Shown in pieces: positions 5,501 through 6,486 of a stretch of DNA of 6,486 nt. The stretch is from Phycisphaerales bacterium (GTDB taxonomy: Bacteria; Planctomycetota; Phycisphaerae; Sedimentisphaerales; Anaerobacaceae): positions 1 to 6,486 of the forward strand of contig DSDB01000060.1 in assembly GCA_011057845.1 (NCBI GenBank), in the 5' to 3' direction. The position numbers were made by a program, and so were the translations under genes. Each line of letters opens with the position of its first letter. Position 1 is the first letter of the stretch. Under the pieces are notes generated by a model. It did not search any database and was not told the origin of the DNA. It saw only the letters and a list, made by a program, of their open reading frames with translations.

Positions 5501-6486
5501 ACGATCCCGGCAACCAACAATCTCCCCGTCCCGGGATTCCCCATCTACATCGGCCTGGCCGTCACCAGCCATTCCAGCGGCAACCCCTGTACGGCGGTCT
5601 TCAGCAACTTCACGATGGACGATGTGGCGGTCACCGGCCTTCAGCATCAGGACATCGGCATCCTCAGCAACGACAAGGCCCCGCTGTACATGGCCCTGAC
5701 TGATTCGCTCGGGCGCCGCGCCGTCGTGAACCATCCGGACCCCAACGCCGTCCTGGCAACCGCATGGACCCAATGGAATATCGACATGGCGGGCTTCTCC
5801 GGCGGCAGTGTCGATCTGACAAAGGTCTCGAAGATCTCGCTGGGCGTTGGGATACCGGGCTCCGCGACGCCGGGGGGGGCGGGCAAGTTATATTTCGACG
5901 ACATCGCCCTCTATCCGCCGCGGTACATCCCCGGCATGGGTACGCCGCTGGCCGCCGACCTTAACGGCGACGGCACCGTCGATTTCCGCGATGCCCGGAT
6001 CGTCGGCGCCGAATGGCTGCGGTCCGACTACACCGCCCCGCCGCTATTGAGCTGGTACAAGCTCGACGGCAACGGTCTGGACAGCTCCGGCAACAATCAT
6101 CATGCCGACCCGTGCAGCGATCCCAGCGGCCGCGTGCCGTTGTATGCCGCATCCATGCCCGGCTTCACCACCGCCGTGGACGTTAACGGCGGCGGCGACT
6201 GCCTTATCAGCCCCGGCGCAGGGGCCTATATGAACGGCCTGGACGCCGTCACGATCATGGCCTGGATCAAGTCGGACATCGTCGGCACGGACAAGGGCTT
6301 CCTCGACTTCCAGACGCCCAACGGCAACGACTCGCGGGACCTTCGCTACGATGCCGCCGGCGCCAGCGGCGGCGGCGTCAACGTCATCAAGGTCGGCGTC
6401 ACCACCACGGCCGGCGAGCAGAAGCTCGAAAGCCAGAGCAACGTCCAGACCACGAACTGGCAGCATGTCGCCATCACCTGGTCCAG
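2588..6486 (+). CDS. Large secreted modular protein: signal peptide, FN3-like repeats, LamG domains, nested lectin-like module, dockerin-like loop (3'-truncated)
   Basis: The frame is open for 1,299 codons to the right edge with no stop. Order of parts: signal peptide (1-24, probable cleavage after CNA); a beta-rich planctomycete-type N-terminal module (about 57-185, LFVDRT...LLGAEYV...NANDDKD...SRNMYVVAA); FN3-like modules 1 (192-286) and 2 (290-380); LamG domain 1 (392-605, from VAWYKFD through WVHVAATW to YDGMIDDFRLFNRAITPAEV); FN3-like module 3 (610-709); a VEDFESY-type galactose-binding-like module (712-1110) interrupted by a DUF1349-like concanavalin-type domain (about 847-1027); a dockerin-like calcium loop (1124-1144); and a second LamG domain (from 1154), cut by the edge. 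All recognisable modules are binding or structural; no catalytic domain is visible, though one could lie beyond the edge. It is likely exported to the periplasm, cell surface or medium for polysaccharide binding or adhesion. It has its own promoter, leader hairpin and strong ribosome site. The modules are confident; the biological role is not known. Confidence 0.88.
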   Translation, partial: MFKKALCALMLLAVLGGIAATCNAAPLITSIARRNPNTNSSDTEPVISPTLIAEGSVLFVDRTHVMAMVPPRLLGAEYVRNANDDKDNPNHELDVTIGQACLLYLLIDNRMGDNVRTDPPNLTVAGMSWVTQAGFTLTQMTVENDENADGSLNNTFGVYVKPVTPGTYTLYGQNDGSSRNMYVVAAALPPTKALNPAPTDGSTITTGGTTLYWEPGDYAVQHHLFFSASRSEVENRLGAADKGLAASPFYIITGLKPGTTYYWTVDEVNDLHPDSPWAGDVWSFSVMSGKASNPTPFDGAKYLPTNVQLAWSTGYLSLYYEVYYGTDYDTVNNATTPNAMVTPVTHGLTGLANDTTYYWRVDAVDQSATKYKGDVWTFRTVPVITVQDPNLVAWYKFDAGYGTRVLDWSGHGRDGAINGTVNWVSGLFDGALDFIGDDGGYVEMPAASIGLTNSRGSVAMWVNSTQIDDEGHIWYACDETSGDGFGGQDEMHVNMDDDSGGMIRYWVLGTDGGTGTNISLNHPWTPIDAWVHVAATWSEPDGMRFYINGVQVGSAPHNNPGNLKTYVRLRLGHANSGDRYYDGMIDDFRLFNRAITPAEVIAAMRGNPHVAWNPKPGNGAVLDIETARPLAWSPGDGAAMHDIYFSTDMAAVETATTSTSGVYVGRQGPNTYDPGALGFGGTYYWRVDEVAADGMTIHKGYLWAFTTLDHQVVEDFESYGDSTVVGAAGSRMWYTWRDGYGWTDPSTVGGNGTGSLIGNWPPPVAETAVVHGGRQSMPFWYDNSGTGADALGTLITAKYSETTRTFAVPQNFTRNGLRALSVWYRGFPGEMGAFSTAGNQYTVTGAGADIWNMLYPGQVAADGYHDEFHYAYKQVHTGVFTLKVKVESVQNTNAWSKAGIMIRATLDGGSPNALLAVTPGNGTTTQIRTDPGGTTTSTRDPNFTAPLWIRISRNSVGDLSSSFSSDNVNWTTIPATNNLPVPGFPIYIGLAVTSHSSGNPCTAVFSNFTMDDVAVTGLQHQDIGILSNDKAPLYMALTDSLGRRAVVNHPDPNAVLATAWTQWNIDMAGFSGGSVDLTKVSKISLGVGIPGSATPGGAGKLYFDDIALYPPRYIPGMGTPLAADLNGDGTVDFRDARIVGAEWLRSDYTAPPLLSWYKLDGNGLDSSGNNHHADPCSDPSGRVPLYAASMPGFTTAVDVNGGGDCLISPGAGAYMNGLDAVTIMAWIKSDIVGTDKGFLDFQTPNGNDSRDLRYDAAGASGGGVNVIKVGVTTTAGEQKLESQSNVQTTNWQHVAITWS
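3161..4714 (+). repeat. Three FN3-like protein repeats (interrupted by LamG domain 1)
   Basis: Three copies of about 95 residues lie at residues 192-286 (3161-3445), 290-380 (3455-3727) and 610-709 (4415-4714). Each opens with N-P-x-P-x-x-G or a close variant (N195, N293, N613), has a central Y-Y-W (261-263, 357-359, 683-685) followed by T/R-V-D, and ends with W-x-F (W282, W376, W703). Copies 1 and 2 are adjacent; copy 3 follows LamG domain 1. The similarity is at protein level and the DNA has diverged, so recent duplication is not indicated. Confidence 0.75.
3761..4402 (+). other. LamG/concanavalin-like domain 1 of the modular protein
   Basis: Residues 392-605 have the full LamG-like jelly-roll signature: LVAWYKFD at the start, DWSGHGRDGAINGT, LDFIGDDGGYVEMP, WVHVAATW, FYINGVQVG, and a closing LRLGHAN...YYDGMIDDFRLFNRAITPAEV. 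This fold usually binds glycans. It sits between the second and third FN3-like repeats. Confidence 0.8.
4721..5887 (+). other. VEDFESY-type module interrupted by a DUF1349-like domain
   Basis: The outer module begins at VVEDFESYGD (712-721), includes HGGRQSMPFWYDN and ALSVWYRGFPG, and resumes only at APLYMALTDSLGRRAVVNHP (1031-1050), ending at GKLYFDDIALYP (1099-1110, just beyond the marked span). Between them, residues about 847-1027 (5126-5668) read as a separate domain: ADIWNMLYPGQ, DEFHYAYKQV, AWSKAGIMIRATLDGGSPNA, VTPGNGTTTQ, LWIRISR, FSSDNVNWTTI, IYIGLAVTSHSSG and AVFSNFTMDDV. That pattern fits DUF1349/concanavalin-like lectin folds. The frame is continuous throughout, so this is a domain insertion and not an assembly chimera. 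Confidence 0.65.
5957..6019 (+). other. Single dockerin-like calcium-binding loop within the modular protein
   Basis: Residues 1124-1144 read DLNGDGTVDFRDARIVGAEWL. Acidic or amide ligands sit at loop positions 1, 3, 5, 9 and 12 (D1124, N1126, D1128, D1132, D1135), followed by a short helix ending in WL. This matches one half of a dockerin type I pair. No second loop follows within the visible sequence; a LamG domain begins 10 residues later. Confidence 0.7.
6047..6486 (+). other. LamG-like domain 2 of the modular protein (partial)
   Basis: From residue 1154 the protein reads LSWYKLDGNGLDSSGNNHHAD, then DAVTIMAWIKSD and WQHVAITWS at the window edge. These match the first two thirds of a LamG jelly roll and parallel LVAWYKFD...WVHVAATW of domain 1. 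The C-terminal strands lie outside the window. Confidence 0.75.

Noticed and set aside
1..6486. Mobile element, CRISPR array, tRNA/rRNA or phage genes
   Set aside because: No transposase or integrase motifs, no regularly spaced direct repeats, no terminal inverted repeats and no tRNA-like cloverleaf were found by reading both strands.

Overview
The window looks like chromosomal DNA of a Planctomycetota bacterium, most likely a Phycisphaerae/Sedimentisphaerales-type lineage. This rests on the GC-rich coding style and on a very large exported protein built from planctomycete-style modules: fibronectin-III-like repeats carrying a T-Y-Y-W motif, LamG folds, a VEDFESY-type module and a DLNGDGTVDFRD dockerin-like calcium loop. 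A lipid A-type late acyltransferase indicates a Gram-negative envelope. The assignment is inference from protein style; no rRNA or other marker gene is present.

Layout. (1) Positions 1-1094, minus strand: the N-terminal 364 residues of an exported, probably lipoprotein, FAD-dependent oxidoreductase. A discoidin-like (F5/8 type C) segment is embedded between two parts of its FAD-binding fold. The gene runs off the left edge. (2) Positions 1095-1303: a 209-bp divergent intergenic region with two back-to-back sigma70-like promoters, one per flanking gene. (3) Positions 1304-2326, plus strand: a complete 340-aa acyltransferase of the LpxL/HtrB/MsbB family. Its promoter is so close to the ATG that the mRNA should be leaderless or nearly so. 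(4) Positions 2327-2587: an intergenic region with an extended -10 promoter, a leader of about 108 nt that can fold a 5' stem-loop, and a perfect Shine-Dalgarno. (5) Position 2588 to the right edge, plus strand: at least 1,299 codons of a secreted modular protein with no stop in the window.

The three genes do not look like one operon. The first is divergent, and the second and third each have their own promoter. Their common theme is the cell envelope and exterior: outer-membrane lipid, an envelope-anchored redox enzyme and a secreted carbohydrate-binding or adhesive protein. No mobile element, CRISPR array, tRNA, rRNA or convincing intrinsic terminator was seen. The most unusual points are the two domain-within-domain architectures, the leaderless acyltransferase promoter and the mid-protein single dockerin-like loop. 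Nothing here demonstrates a new biological system.
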